Source of the DNA: Atriophallophorus winterbourni
Lineage: Eukaryota > Platyhelminthes > Trematoda > Plagiorchiida > Microphallidae
DNA length: 64,000 bases
Direction: 5' to 3'
Assembly (NCBI GenBank): GCA_013407085.1
Contig: JACCGJ010019481.1
Span: 59,939 to 123,938 of the forward strand
Part shown: piece by piece, positions 33,056 through 43,411 of the stretch
How the letters are laid out: every line of letters starts with the position of its first letter
Numbering within the stretch: the first letter of the stretch is position 1
Notes under the pieces: generated by a model
The model's input: the letters and a program-made list of their open reading frames with translations, nothing else
Told to the model about the DNA's origin: nothing
The model's database searches: none
Translations under genes and position numbers: made by a program

Positions 33056-33697
33056 GTGTCGTTTGACCAAGCAAGGAATAAGCATCAGTGTACAAGAATT
33101 CTATGCATGCTTACAAACGGGTCAAGTGACCTTGAATCCACCGGTATCAGCTAGCAGTACATACAATGTGAGCAAGCGAAGCGATTGATTTATAGTTTAA
33201 CACACGCAGTGTTAAAGCTTTCCTGGGTATATCAGGAAACATTTATTGATTAACTATTTGTTATTATAACCAAATCTGTTGGAATTGATACCCATGGCCT
33301 GACGAATATTCGGTGTCAAGAACGAAACCTGTTACAAAAACTGCATGAATCATCAACTCCCGGTGGTTTTTTAAGTATAATACACGTTGTAACAATCCAA
33401 CGTACATACAAAAAGTAGATTGCGTTTTATGCGAAAACCATAATAGATTTTATTATAAATTTGATTCAATTTTCAACGTACGAAACGTCATAGTAGATTT
33501 CGCATTTTTACCAAAACCTCCATAGATTTCACCGTGGATTTAGGTTAATACTCCACGTATGAAGCGTCCTACCGTTGACCTCATAGGATATTCAATATCC
33601 TGGATGGACTAATCCCTAATGTTATTTTGTACACTGCAAATTTGTGGTTTTCGATTAACCATAAAATCTTTAATGACCTCGCCAATCGTGCGCTAGT
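33056..33697. other. No recognisable gene
   Basis: AT-rich flank of the repeat cluster; nothing else seen. Confidence 0.4.
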
Positions 33698-33919
33698 GTG
33701 GCAACATTTGTGGCTACTACTGGGCAAATCATTCGGCAAATAAATGAAAACAAAAGAATATTCAACAACAAAAATCTTCGAGCATTTTTAAAATCGATTC
33801 ACATGATGACACACTTTTTGGTAGAGAAAGAGTTAACATACAATGTATTAAAATTAAGTTCCGAAGACAATTCTTTCGGTAGCGTGATGGTAGATTATGA
33901 CTCTGAAATTAAGTTTTAA
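33698..33919 (+). other. Short open frame of unknown origin
   Basis: A frame of 73 codons without a recognisable domain (KNLRAFLKSIHMMTHFLVEK in the middle). A transposase C-terminal relic or a chance ORF are both possible. Confidence 0.2.
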
Positions 33920-34574
33920 TACTTGATTAACTGAGTGAGACTCGGTATCCATCATAATGTGGCTTTGCAGGTAGATTAGGTCACCACAGTCCGAGTCAAC
34001 GTGCTCGCTTACAGTCCGAGGCTATCTGGCTTCAGCAACATTCTGATGAAATTTTGTGACTAATAATGCAAAGAATTTCCTCATCACGAACACTTGTATG
34101 CATGTTTGATTTCTCAACTTCTGTCTACTTTGATCAATTTGATCCATTTTTGCATGATACATTTATAGCACTCAGAGCAAGGAACTGCCGATTAGAAAAC
34201 GTGACCAAAAAGAAATAAAAAGAATATCAAAAATTTATTTGGGAATCTAATGCAGAAAGCGCTTATTCGTATTGTAAGCCGGATTGGTTTAAAACTAAGT
34301 TCGGTAAGAAACCTTGGCTGATGACGTTAACTCGCTTGATGACGTAGCGTGCTCAAGTTGCAATACAACCTGGTGAACACCAATCACACACTGCTTCGTG
34401 AATAGAACAGGCCGATCTGACTAGTAAATCTGCACTACTGACTGTTCAAAACTTCACCAGATTATTCTAAACATTTAAAAAGCACACTTTACATCATGCT
34501 ACCCCAGAAAGCATTTTACTTGACGAGAGTTGTAGCCATCAAAACGTAAATAAATTTCAAAATCGTCAAACGAC

Positions 34575-34770
34575 AAATCGAGTGCTCAGATCCCCTGCAT
34601 TTATGCACCAATATCGGTTCCTAAACATTTGCCTTCATCGGGTGGACACGATATGATCAGGCTCGTTAAGCTTTGAAACGGTGATAAGCGATAAGGATAC
34701 ATATATTTCGAATCTGCTGTTACAAAGGATTAGAATAATCAAACACCGAATGGTCGATCTGTAAAATAAA
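34575..34770 (-). repeat. Decayed hammerhead-bearing repeat unit, locus B
   Basis: Shares with the other units the blocks CCCCTGCATTTATGCACCAAT, GTGGACACGATATGATCAGGC and TTTGAAACGGTGATAAGCGAT in the same order, but is strongly diverged. Confidence 0.55.
34606..34650 (-). ncRNA. Degenerate hammerhead ribozyme candidate, locus B
   Basis: Minus strand CCGATGA, then AGGCAAATGTTTA, GGAAC, CGATA, TTGGTG. The first box has a C for U change and stem II no longer pairs well, so it is probably inactive. It is recognised mainly by alignment to locus A. Confidence 0.4.
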
Positions 34771-36448
34771 CCTAAGTCACCCGAACAAACTAATAAAATT
34801 GACCATTTTCGGGTCGTGCTTTTCCCCTGAATTTACATTTAACCACGCTTTTCTTGCTGCTAGCATTCACAAGGCAAAGAAAATAATATTATTGTTAATA
34901 AGCCCTGAAACATTGAAAAGTTGAGCTTGTAAGTTTACCGAACATTTGCCAAATAAACGCGCGTGAAACTGTTCACCAGTTCTGCAAACATATGCGTTTC
35001 ATACGTTTGAAAAACTGTAAAAATGAGTCGAATCGTATCTAATATTCATTGATTGTTCAAACTAAATCAATTTTTAATATTCGGAGAGCCTAAGTGTATC
35101 ACCTTCCGAAGTATTTTGATGTTTTATTCTGAACCAAACAAATATGCCTATTTAGCAACGCCAAATTTCAAAATTTGACTGAAGTTCAATATGATTTAAT
35201 TTGACGAAACAAAGTAGCGATTCGCAAACTTAATCCATTCAGCAGTAATCCTGCAACTATTAAATAAATGAATGCTTTCCTAATAGATACAAAAGCATGT
35301 GTTCCTCACATTTGCTTTGCTTAAACTTTGCGGGGGAAATTGTCTGTGTCCATCACGTGTGAAGGCAGTAAATCCCATTAGATTTTAGTTTTAGATGTTT
35401 ACATTTTGAATACCCTGAAAATTGAGTTTAACAAATCTGTTGACTCCGATTCAAGGTTGGACTCAACCTCCGTAAAATATTGACGAAATGTTTTATTCAT
35501 ATACCATTACTAGATGTTACATAGTTTAGAGCAGGAGCAACCGCTGTCATTGGAAAAAAATTGCACTGATTTGTTACTCTGAATACAATGAATTATTAGA
35601 AAGAGAAAAGACGTGTTGCCTATTAATGATCTTAGATATTACAAGCTCAAACCTTTTCCTTAGTTTAGCATTTAACGACAAATGAATATTAAAAATTTCG
35701 AAATTTTCTAAATGTATTATAACTCACAAAAAAGAAGCACTGAAAAGAATACTTCCGAAAACAAACAAATTTTAAGAGATCTATCTGAGTTAAGGAAATA
35801 TGTCTACAAAAACGTAGTATATACGTTTAAAAATTCCAATGAATCACTGCGTGTTCGTTGGATTCACTATGAGAATCTTCAGAAATAGATGAACAACGCT
35901 CGAAGTAAACGCATCTTTGTTTTGAAAATGATTGAAGTAATTTATCGTTGTAAAGTTGTCCAGAGAAAACACTCATGAACTGCGCAAAAGACCAGGCGAG
36001 GGCTAGTGCGAAATGTGGAAATTCAAGAGTCTGTTAAGTGCTGTTGTTGGCCTCATTGGGTCGATATCAACCTTGGGTGTATTTTACAAGCTTATGATCA
36101 TCTCACGCTCTGCTGCGTTTCAAATGACTTCACAGTTCAATTCGGGAGGATCAATTACTTCCACAGCGGTCAGAGCAATATACAATACTTGACCGAACGC
36201 CGGCATTCACATTCTTTTGTCATGATGTACCTTCAGAAGCGGAAGGCGGTATCTGATCTGTTCTAGCTTGAAATTGACGCTACATACAGTGCCTCCAACT
36301 TGAGCGATCAATAACAAGTTCTTTAGAATCAATAGGGTAAATGACAAAGTCTTCCATATAATTTTGCTAACATCTTTATACCGCAACCGCAATATGTTAA
36401 TTTTCGATTATACACCTTCCAATTCAATTTTTTCCTCTTTCGTTCCAG
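34771..36448. other. No recognisable gene; upstream flank of LRRC14-like gene
   Basis: AT-rich. A possible promoter or 5' exon of the downstream gene would lie here. The open frame 36006-36266 shows no domain. A pyrimidine tract and CAG acceptor end at 36448. Confidence 0.35.
36422..36448 (+). promoter_or_regulatory. Candidate splice acceptor upstream of the first coding exon
   Basis: A T/C-rich tract ending CGTTCCAG, 49 bp before the first candidate start codon. It could accept a 5' UTR exon or a spliced leader, as many flatworm genes do. Confidence 0.5.
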
Positions 36449-36497
36449 AAATTTAACGGAAATATGTTTGTCAAGATTAGTTCGTGATTGGCCATGT

Positions 36498-39400
36498 ATG
36501 CTTCCTCCGAGACAACCGTCGTTGTGCAATGTGGTCAACTTCTTGTTCAGTGTCCGAGAATCAAGAAAAACGGAAGCTGGGAACAGCCGTCAAACTAGTG
36601 GCAGAAGAGCCACCAGCGCAACTATCCACCGTCACTCGACCGATCCCTGCAAGAAGGAAGGCACAACCAGCAGTCAGCCGCTACCAATGACTTACTATGA
36701 TTTACCAGTTACTTTACTGAAGGACTTGATTCGTGAAGCAATATTGCAGAGAGATTGTGCTGCGATTGCAGGTCTAGTGGCTACGTGGCCAGACACGCAC
36801 CTGACAATTCGTCGTCTTATACCACCAGAAGAATTTCCTTTGGCAGATAGCTACTTGACAAAGCCATCATTTGTCCTTGTTAGTCCCGAAACCGGAAGAA
36901 CCAATCGGACTACACTGGTTAAAGGACCCAGTCTAATGGATGCCTTTATTTTGGGACTTTTAAGTAGACAGCCAGTTTGCAAGCTGGTGAATTTGGATTT
37001 CACTGGATTCGAGGAAGGTAAGTCGAACTCGCACGAAAAAATGTATAAAAAATCGTTTTTTATCCATCGATGTTTTTTCACATCGAATGCATTTCTTGCT
37101 TTACTAGATCGTCGAGTCAGCATTGAACTCTCGCGATTACCAATACTCTGGATGAAACCGGAAAGTCGCAATTCAGAGTACGTCAGAAGACACCTCATGG
37201 CCAGTCTTCATATCAGGATTCCAAGAAAGCGATTGGAAGCCTATTTCTCTCGCATCGCGTCAATCTACGCCATACACGAACCTGAGCTTGGTCATGGTGA
37301 ACCTCATGGTAATTTGAGCGTGTTTGAATTCTATTTAAAATAATGTGTGGTTGAGACCAATTTAGGACATTTCTCCTTGCAGAAATTTCAAAGTGATACT
37401 TGTATGCCACTGTCATATAGGTTTCGTACAAAAAACCACTATGTTCAAATACAGAATTACAAAGTTATTCCTGGCCAAGCGCAAGGCGCTTATAAAAGAC
37501 CAATGTATTGTGGTGCTTACATCACATCACAATGGATGGGGATGTGAGCACCACAATACATTGCAGTAATTTTAAGTACCATGGCCGGTGAATTAATGCA
37601 TTCGCTTGTCCGACAGCTGATTATAAAACAAAACATGGTGACAGGTTTAACCAAAACATGGTGACAGGTTTAACCACATAAAATGTGGTGGATGTTGTCA
37701 ATCTAAATGTTGACAACATGATTATATCGCACGTCGACAAGGCCAATACCTCTGAATAAACAACCTCCTGTCCATCATGCGATAGCATAACATTATTCGA
37801 TTCAATGGATCGATACACAAGAGAAAAGATCTATCTTTAAGATATTACTTTATGGTGGGCTAATACTATCACCTTGGGTCAAATAATCAACCACATAAAT
37901 TGGATTAACCTCTTTTATCTTGATCATCATTCCCCGACCACAAATATTGTACTATTTATGACAACAAGGGAAATGCCTCTAGATTTTGAAAGTGTATAGC
38001 AAAAATCTATGAATCTGCGGTCAAATATTTCCTTTCGGGAAACGTTGAAATCACCTGGTTCCGCGTAAGTAATTGTGTGTTAAATACATGTGAATTCGTC
38101 TGTATAAGTAAAAGACACTGGAGTGCTTGTTCGCCTTCGACAATGTGTTGAAGATGGGTAGCAGTTGCCAACGACGCAATACAATTTTGATGGAATAACA
38201 TCCCAGAGAAAAATAAAGTCGTGAAATTTACAAAGAGATTTAGGCGGAAGTATGCTACTTCAAGTATCAGTGCGTGATTACACTTTGTGTACCTTAATTT
38301 TTGATACATTATTTGTTGGGGAAGTTGCATTAGTTGTTATACAGCCAACGCTTTGAATTATTCCGCATAGGATAAGTAAAGCAACAACATCGAAAATCTG
38401 TAGTCTAAGAGACTTGTATTCAATCGCACTCGTCTATTGTTTTGGGCCAGGAGTTCTGTGATAATTGTCTAAATCTATTTGATTAAGTTTCAGAATCAGG
38501 AGAACCAATCATTTCCTGATTCACAGTAAGCCGGTAAAATTCTTGGAATTTAGTGGTTTAATAATCATTAGTAGTAGTATTGGAAATCTATATATGAATA
38601 GAGGGTAAATACTATGTGAATGAAGATTAGGCCGCTTGGTCGGTTGGTTGTGAGGCGTTCGTTCATTCAGATTCAGTTTAAATCCGTAAATACTGCACGG
38701 CGGAACTACGATTCCGAGAAAAGATATAGCAAACTTAACTAATCTTAGCGGACAGTATTCCGGAATAAATCAAACATTGAAAATACCGAAATTCAATAAC
38801 TGGGAACGCCTTAAAATCTTATTTGTGAATTCAACCTTGTACAGTGGTGGATTTGTGTTATTAATTATTCTATCAAACAAACCTCTCCATGGGTGAGGCG
38901 AGGGAAGATAAAACTACAACGGAAGACCACTGAGCGCCACGACTAAAGCACTAGATTCAGATCATATTGATATTCGACATTATTATATTATACTTATACA
39001 GCCCCTATGGAGATATCTCATTTACACGAGGCCTTTGTCTCAACTGCTATAAAGAATACTTGGAAACATGATACGTGATAAGCATAGGTAAATTATCTAT
39101 TATCTATTAATTTTCTCATGCTCTAGATACCGTAACCGTGCACCTGGACTGTAATATGACAGTGGATGAAGTCGCGTTGGGATTGTCTTTGCAGTGGCTG
39201 ACACCGTTCCGATTCTCATGCAACCGTCTTCTGTTGCAGAAACTACCGGAGATTCACTTTCCGCCTTACAATTTGATTCGACTGTTCGACCCACTGGTGA
39301 GTAATCCGTTTAGTGATACAGCTATAAACGACATCAGTAAAAGAATCATGTCTTGTCGTATTGATTGAGCCACATATAAAATTCAGATTTCATTTGCATC

Positions 39401-42119
39401 GATCACAACCATGTGAAGTCACTGTCAGCCATCACTATTTGGCTTTCACTTAAGTTGCCATCGTGTCAAGTCTAGTATTAATTGTTAATCTCTTGCTAAT
39501 AAGTTTTCGCCTTTTGAAAGTTTCAAGTAAGAGCTATATTCTGGTTCAAAAAGGCAACACGAGGTACCATTTATTGTATTTCTAACAATTCTAACTAGAT
39601 CGTAAATATTTAGAAAGAAGTTTTGGATCGATTGAGTTGGCATTAACATAAAATTTCAAAGCAGTCAGTTTCAGATCATGTTTCGCATCTGATAGAGAAC
39701 CTTCTTTAGGTTAAATGCGTTAGTGGAATATCTTTTTTACTTTGGACAGACTATTTGCTTTGAGTACATTTGTCACACATTTCACTCGGCGCACGGTATC
39801 ATGTGCCCTTGACCGATTTCCAGCTGTGCTGGCTATTAGGACTAAATGATCTTGTGTTTGTCTACATGATCCGACACCCCTAGGATTTTTCTCAGGTTGT
39901 TTAGTGATGTCGCCACTTACAATGATCACGTCCCTTGGTAACGACTCGCTTCTGAAACAGAAGTTTCGCTAGACCAATGGTGTCAGTACCAACGTGTTTA
40001 AATTGCATTCGCCCGATGAATCCTAAGAAATGCACTGGCAATGGTTCTGAGCCAGATTAGGATTGGTCTGGTGAATTCAATTCAAAACTTGATATCTATT
40101 CGTAGTGAGACGTTGGTCTGACAAAGCTTCTGTGTCAGAAGCGAAACGTTGCAAATACACTGCTATAAACAATTCATTACAAAAGTTCTTTTTTTCAATT
40201 TATTTCCCCGATCGTTCACAAATATTTTCCAATAGATTGCTGATCGCGTTCCCACTTTTGACTAATACCGATGGTTTGACGAAGCTTCAGTGCCATAAGT
40301 GCAACGTTACCAAGAACTGATCTAGCCGGTTGCTTAAACTATATCTTCTTTATCATGAACTCCCGTTCTGATTTCGCAAAATTAAATGAGTTATGGAAGA
40401 AAATCGGATTGCTCTAAAGCCTTCCGATTTACATTTCGTTACACGCAACTCCACATTAGTAAGGTGTGTTAAACACGAATAGCAGACAAATAATCTTATA
40501 TGGTCTCGGTCGTGAAAAATGAATTACAAAAACGGAGCTTGGTACTGCAAACGTTGTCAATATTGTTGTTCGTTTTATTGTTAGCCTAATTCAATCGATG
40601 TCGACCTTGAAATGCTACCACCTACAGTAAATTGGGCATAATTATTTCACTCATAGTGAGTTCTTCAATTAATAATTCTAATCTAAAATAGTGTGAGCCA
40701 ATAATCTACATGCAGTCACAACATTTTACAGGATCACCAAAGTTGCGACGCCACAATATTGAAAGCCTTTCCAAGTTGCTCTCCTTACACTTATTATATC
40801 ATAATTCAATGTAAATTAAACCGCATTGTAATGATTTATTAATTATTTGTTTTAACTCATTCATCGCCATAAGTTATTGATTGGATTACCTAATTTAACA
40901 CACATTTGTGTGACTTAATTACTATCTTTCATTCTAGTCAATCACGCAGTTCGAAATGGAAGATCCAACTCTTGGAAGTAGTTTGGCAGTCGTTTTGCCA
41001 TCAGCTGTCGGCTGGTTGATCAGTTTACGGAACTTACGTGCTTGCTCCCTGCCAGCGTGCATTCCTCCACCCCCTGAATTAGTTTCGGCTGATGCATCCC
41101 GCCAAAATTACAATGCAACTCATCGAATCACCAATAACCAAAATGTTAGTCATCCGGGCTCATTTCAACCTGTTCACGGTACAGCCAACGTCGGTTCAAG
41201 CTCTCCCGTGTTCACTTCAACGGCTGCTGCGTGCCGTTCTTTGAACCGTGCACTGATATCACTTCGATACCTTCAGCGCCTTGGGCTTTCCCGGTGTCAT
41301 TTGACAGGAAATTTAAAAGTACTTTTGCAGGGACTGAGTCAGCCATTGGAGTATTTAAACTTGCAAGTGAGTAGTTATACTTTTGCAAAGAGCAATGGAC
41401 TTCGACTATTTTATTTACGAACGGATATGAAGTTCGATTTTGCATTTTAGGATTGCTGTCTCTCGGCCGAGGATATAAACTTTCTTGTTTACCAGTGGAG
41501 GCCACTTCATGGACTCTACGAGTTAAATCTTTCTCGCAATAACCTATCAAAGGTATCGGATGAAACACTGGATCAGCTGGTGCAGACCGTTTGCTTACGC
41601 CCACCAGGACAATTGGTTTGCTTATCGATCGCATACACCTGTCTGTCTATCGATCGCTTGGTCCGTCTAATTGGTGTGATGGCTGGGATGGAGGAAAAAC
41701 AGGTAAGCGTTCAGCATTGGGCCAGCTGGTTAAACGTTTATTAAATCGATTTAAATGGTTTTTAAACAAATAAACATCTCCAATGTCCGTTCAAGATACG
41801 TTTCACATTCTGATTTCGATTACAGTCCCGAAATATAGATGAATGCGAAGCAGATTCGTCGGACAAATGGTTCGATACCACGTGCACACTTCGTGTGCTT
41901 TGTGTACAACCGTTTGTACCACCCACAAGGGAAGAGGTTCATCGCATTCTATATCGCATCACGCGTTTGCCGAAACTCCAACGGTTTCACCTTTTCCCAG
42001 CTGCCTACGCGTTTCCCACCCAACGTGATGTCAGTCAACGGGATTTGAGAATTGACTGGATTGCACATTGCCGGACATATTTACAACAGCGTTTGCGTCC
42101 AGATCTGGAAATTTACTAA
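36498..42119 (+). CDS. LRRC14: LRRC14/PRAME-family leucine-rich-repeat protein, six exons
   Basis: Exons 36498-37017, 37108-37308, 39127-39296, 40938-41366, 41451-41702 and 41826-42119 join in frame to 621 codons. All introns are GT-AG and the phases are 1, 1, 0, 0, 0. A later Met at 36687 would give 558 residues, nearer to vertebrate LRRC14. The N-terminal domain (LLKDLIREAILQRDCAAIAG, LVATWP) matches the PRAME/LRRC14 head. VTVHLDCNMTVDEVALGL and FSCNRLLLQKLP match the segment before the repeats. LRR pieces include LRYLQRLGLSRCHL, LEYLNLQ and LYELNLSRNNLS. The C-terminal cap ends RRLRPDLEIY-like. Exon 4 carries a 45-residue low-complexity insert. Vertebrate LRRC14 is linked to NF-kB signalling and the family can act as cullin-2 substrate receptors; the role here is inferred. 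Confidence 0.85.
37018..37107 (+). other. LRRC14: Intron 1 of LRRC14-like gene
   Basis: A 90-bp intron, GTAAGT ... TTTACTAG. It is a multiple of three and free of stops, so an unspliced reading would stay open. The flanking phase (1) and domain content support splicing. Confidence 0.7.
37370..37565 (-). repeat. Hammerhead-family repeat fragment with terminal palindrome, in LRRC14 intron 2
   Basis: Shares TATGCCACTG, GTTCAAATACAGAATTACAAAG and AAGGCGCTTAT with the cluster at 32.5-33.05 kb. The ribozyme part is missing. It ends in an inverted repeat: CAATGTATTGTGGTGCT at about 37501-37517 and its exact complement at about 37549-37565. Confidence 0.75.
38620..38705 (+). repeat. tRNA-like SINE fragment in intron 2
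   Basis: GGCCGCTTGGTCGGTTGGTTG then TGAGGCGTTCG looks like a pol III A box region, and CAGTTTAAATCC is a decayed B box. This is inferred from spacing and sequence only. Confidence 0.3.
39935..39978 (-). ncRNA. Second hammerhead-like motif, copy 1 (intron 3, antisense)
   Basis: Minus strand TTGGT, then CTAGCGA, AACTTCTGTTTCAGAAGC, GAGTC, GTT, ACCAA. Stem I TTGGT/ACCAA and stem II CTTCTG/CAGAAG pair well, but the CTGANGA box has two changes. It is recognised by comparison with the two plus-strand copies downstream. Confidence 0.4.
40113..40156 (+). ncRNA. Second hammerhead-like motif, copy 2 (intron 3)
   Basis: TTGGT, CTGACAA, AGCTTCTGTGTCAGAAGC, GAAAC, GTT, GCAA. Stem II is a perfect 7-bp GCTTCTG/CAGAAGC with a 3-nt loop. 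The GAAAC box is intact and the CTGANGA box has one change. An extra A sits between the first box and stem II, which is unusual. The cleavage site would be after GTT. Confidence 0.5.
40271..40314 (+). ncRNA. Second hammerhead-like motif, copy 3 (intron 3)
   Basis: ATGGT, TTGACGA, AGCTTCAGTGCCATAAGT, GCAAC, GTT, ACCAAG. Stem I TGGT/ACCA is perfect while stem II is decayed. It lies 158 bp downstream of copy 2 in the same orientation, a spacing reminiscent of paired hammerheads. Confidence 0.4.
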
Positions 42120-42267
42120 GATTTAATTTCAATAACGCTTATTTTGCATGTTGAATTATTGCGAGAAATATACACAGTTTTCTACCCCTATTTTGTAAGA
42201 TAAACTTTTATAGCATGATCACTCTACAGTATAACTTTTGGTTTCACTCGCTCAAAAATTGAGAAAA

Positions 42268-42273
42268 AATAAA
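42268..42273 (+). terminator. LRRC14: Candidate polyadenylation signal of LRRC14-like gene
   Basis: AATAAA about 150 bp after the stop codon, in AT-rich sequence. Confidence 0.55.
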
Positions 42274-42401
42274 ATTATTACCTAAATTTGTATTCTTTAA
42301 GCTGTTGAACGATGTTTACTTGTCCAGCAAACCAAACAGATTAGTCTACATAAAATGATTGTGAGAAAGGATACTCTTTGCAAGCACTTCGGTCACACAT
42401 A

Positions 42402-42450
42402 CACCACGACCGGTTTCGTGCTCTTAGTTCTCATCTGGTCGGGACAGTAG
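42402..42450 (-). ncRNA. Hammerhead ribozyme candidate, locus D
   Basis: Minus strand CCGAC, CAGATGA, GAACTAAGAGCAC, GAAAC, CGGTC, GTGGTG. The GAAAC box and the GTC cleavage triplet are intact. The first box has an A for U change and stem II is weakened compared with locus E. Confidence 0.58.
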
Positions 42451-42625
42451 TATCAGTATCCGCTTGCATTGAAACAGTGGAAGAATGATAAACTAGTTAC
42501 GCTTTGTGCGCCACTTTTGGATAAGATTGGTACGACTAAACTGTTTAATCCCATGAGCCCACACTCAGGTAGACAGGTTTTAAACCCATGACCATGATCG
42601 GAAAAGCATGCATTTCCATCACACA

Positions 42626-42670
42626 CACCACGACTGGTTACGTGCTGTTTGCACACATCAGGTAGGAACA
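42626..42670 (-). ncRNA. Hammerhead ribozyme candidate, locus E
   Basis: Minus strand CCTAC, CTGATGT, GTGCAAACAGCAC, GTAAC, CAGTC, GTGGTG. Stem II GTGC/GCAC with an AAACA loop is perfect, and stem I CTAC/GTGG pairs with one wobble. Each core box carries one substitution, so this copy is probably inactive, but it shows the ancestral stem II. Confidence 0.6.
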
Positions 42671-42785
42671 GTAAGATCAGGATCCGCATGCGATTGGAAC
42701 AGTGGAAGAATGGTAAACAATTTGCGCTTTGTATGCCAATTTTGGATAAGGTTGGTACGACTAACCTGTTCAATCACATCTGCTA

Positions 42786-43394
42786 AGACACATTTAGATG
42801 AGATTAAACTTCATGAACTCAACAAACAATATTGCCAACCAGGCTAATAAGAACTTGAGGGGTGTTCGTTAAATCTAGCTGAACACAAGCTGTTCAGAAT
42901 ATTAAAACTACGAGCGCGAATTTTTTGGCAGATATTATCATAAGATTCAGGAAATTATGGCGATAAAATCATGTAGCTTCACCATTTTCATATGATATTC
43001 AATATTCCTTGATGAAAAAGAAATAGGTCGAAATCAACTTTAATAATTCCTTTTATTTTCACGTACAGTTTAGTTAAATACTCGACATTTCAAATATATT
43101 AGTGCAGTCAAGTAGCCACTGGATGTCGGTAACGATAGTTTAAGTGAATGTAGGCGATGACATTCAAGCTGGAAATCGTTAATTTGTAATGTAGCTGGGT
43201 GAATACGTGTTTGCCTTTAGTCGCGATAGATGATATAGTATTCAGAGTTTGGTAAGTTGTATATGAATGTCCATTTCGTACCATATTAAAACCTTACTTC
43301 GAATGCTTTTACGATGCGAGGTGGCAGGCTCAACAGTTACATTCGTTCCTCGTACGTGAGTTTCTGGATGTCATTAACAAGGTTGTTTCCTCGA
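42786..43394. other. No recognisable gene
   Basis: AT-rich sequence between the tandem repeat and the Tigger-like transposon. Confidence 0.4.
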
Positions 43395-43411
43395 TATATA
43401 TATATATATAC
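43395..43411. repeat. (TA)n at left edge of DNA transposon
   Basis: TA run just before CCGTATTTTTCGGACTATG, the apparent left end of the element. Confidence 0.85.

Larger units (their letters stand above)
42370..42785 (-). repeat. Two tandem hammerhead-bearing units, period 224 bp
   Basis: CACCACGAC(C/T)GGTT occurs at 42402 and 42626. Both units then carry a ribozyme core, an AGTATCAG/AGATCAGGATCCGC block, GAAACAGTGGAAGAATG-type and TTTTGGATAAGRTTGGTACGAC blocks in the same order. The second unit ends near 42785. The tandem head-to-tail arrangement is what rolling-circle or retrozyme-type repeats leave. Confidence 0.82.

Noticed and set aside
40113..40320. Reading the 71-codon plus ORF at 40105-40320 as a small gene
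   Set aside because: It overlaps two copies of the hammerhead-like repeat inside an intron and has no domain.
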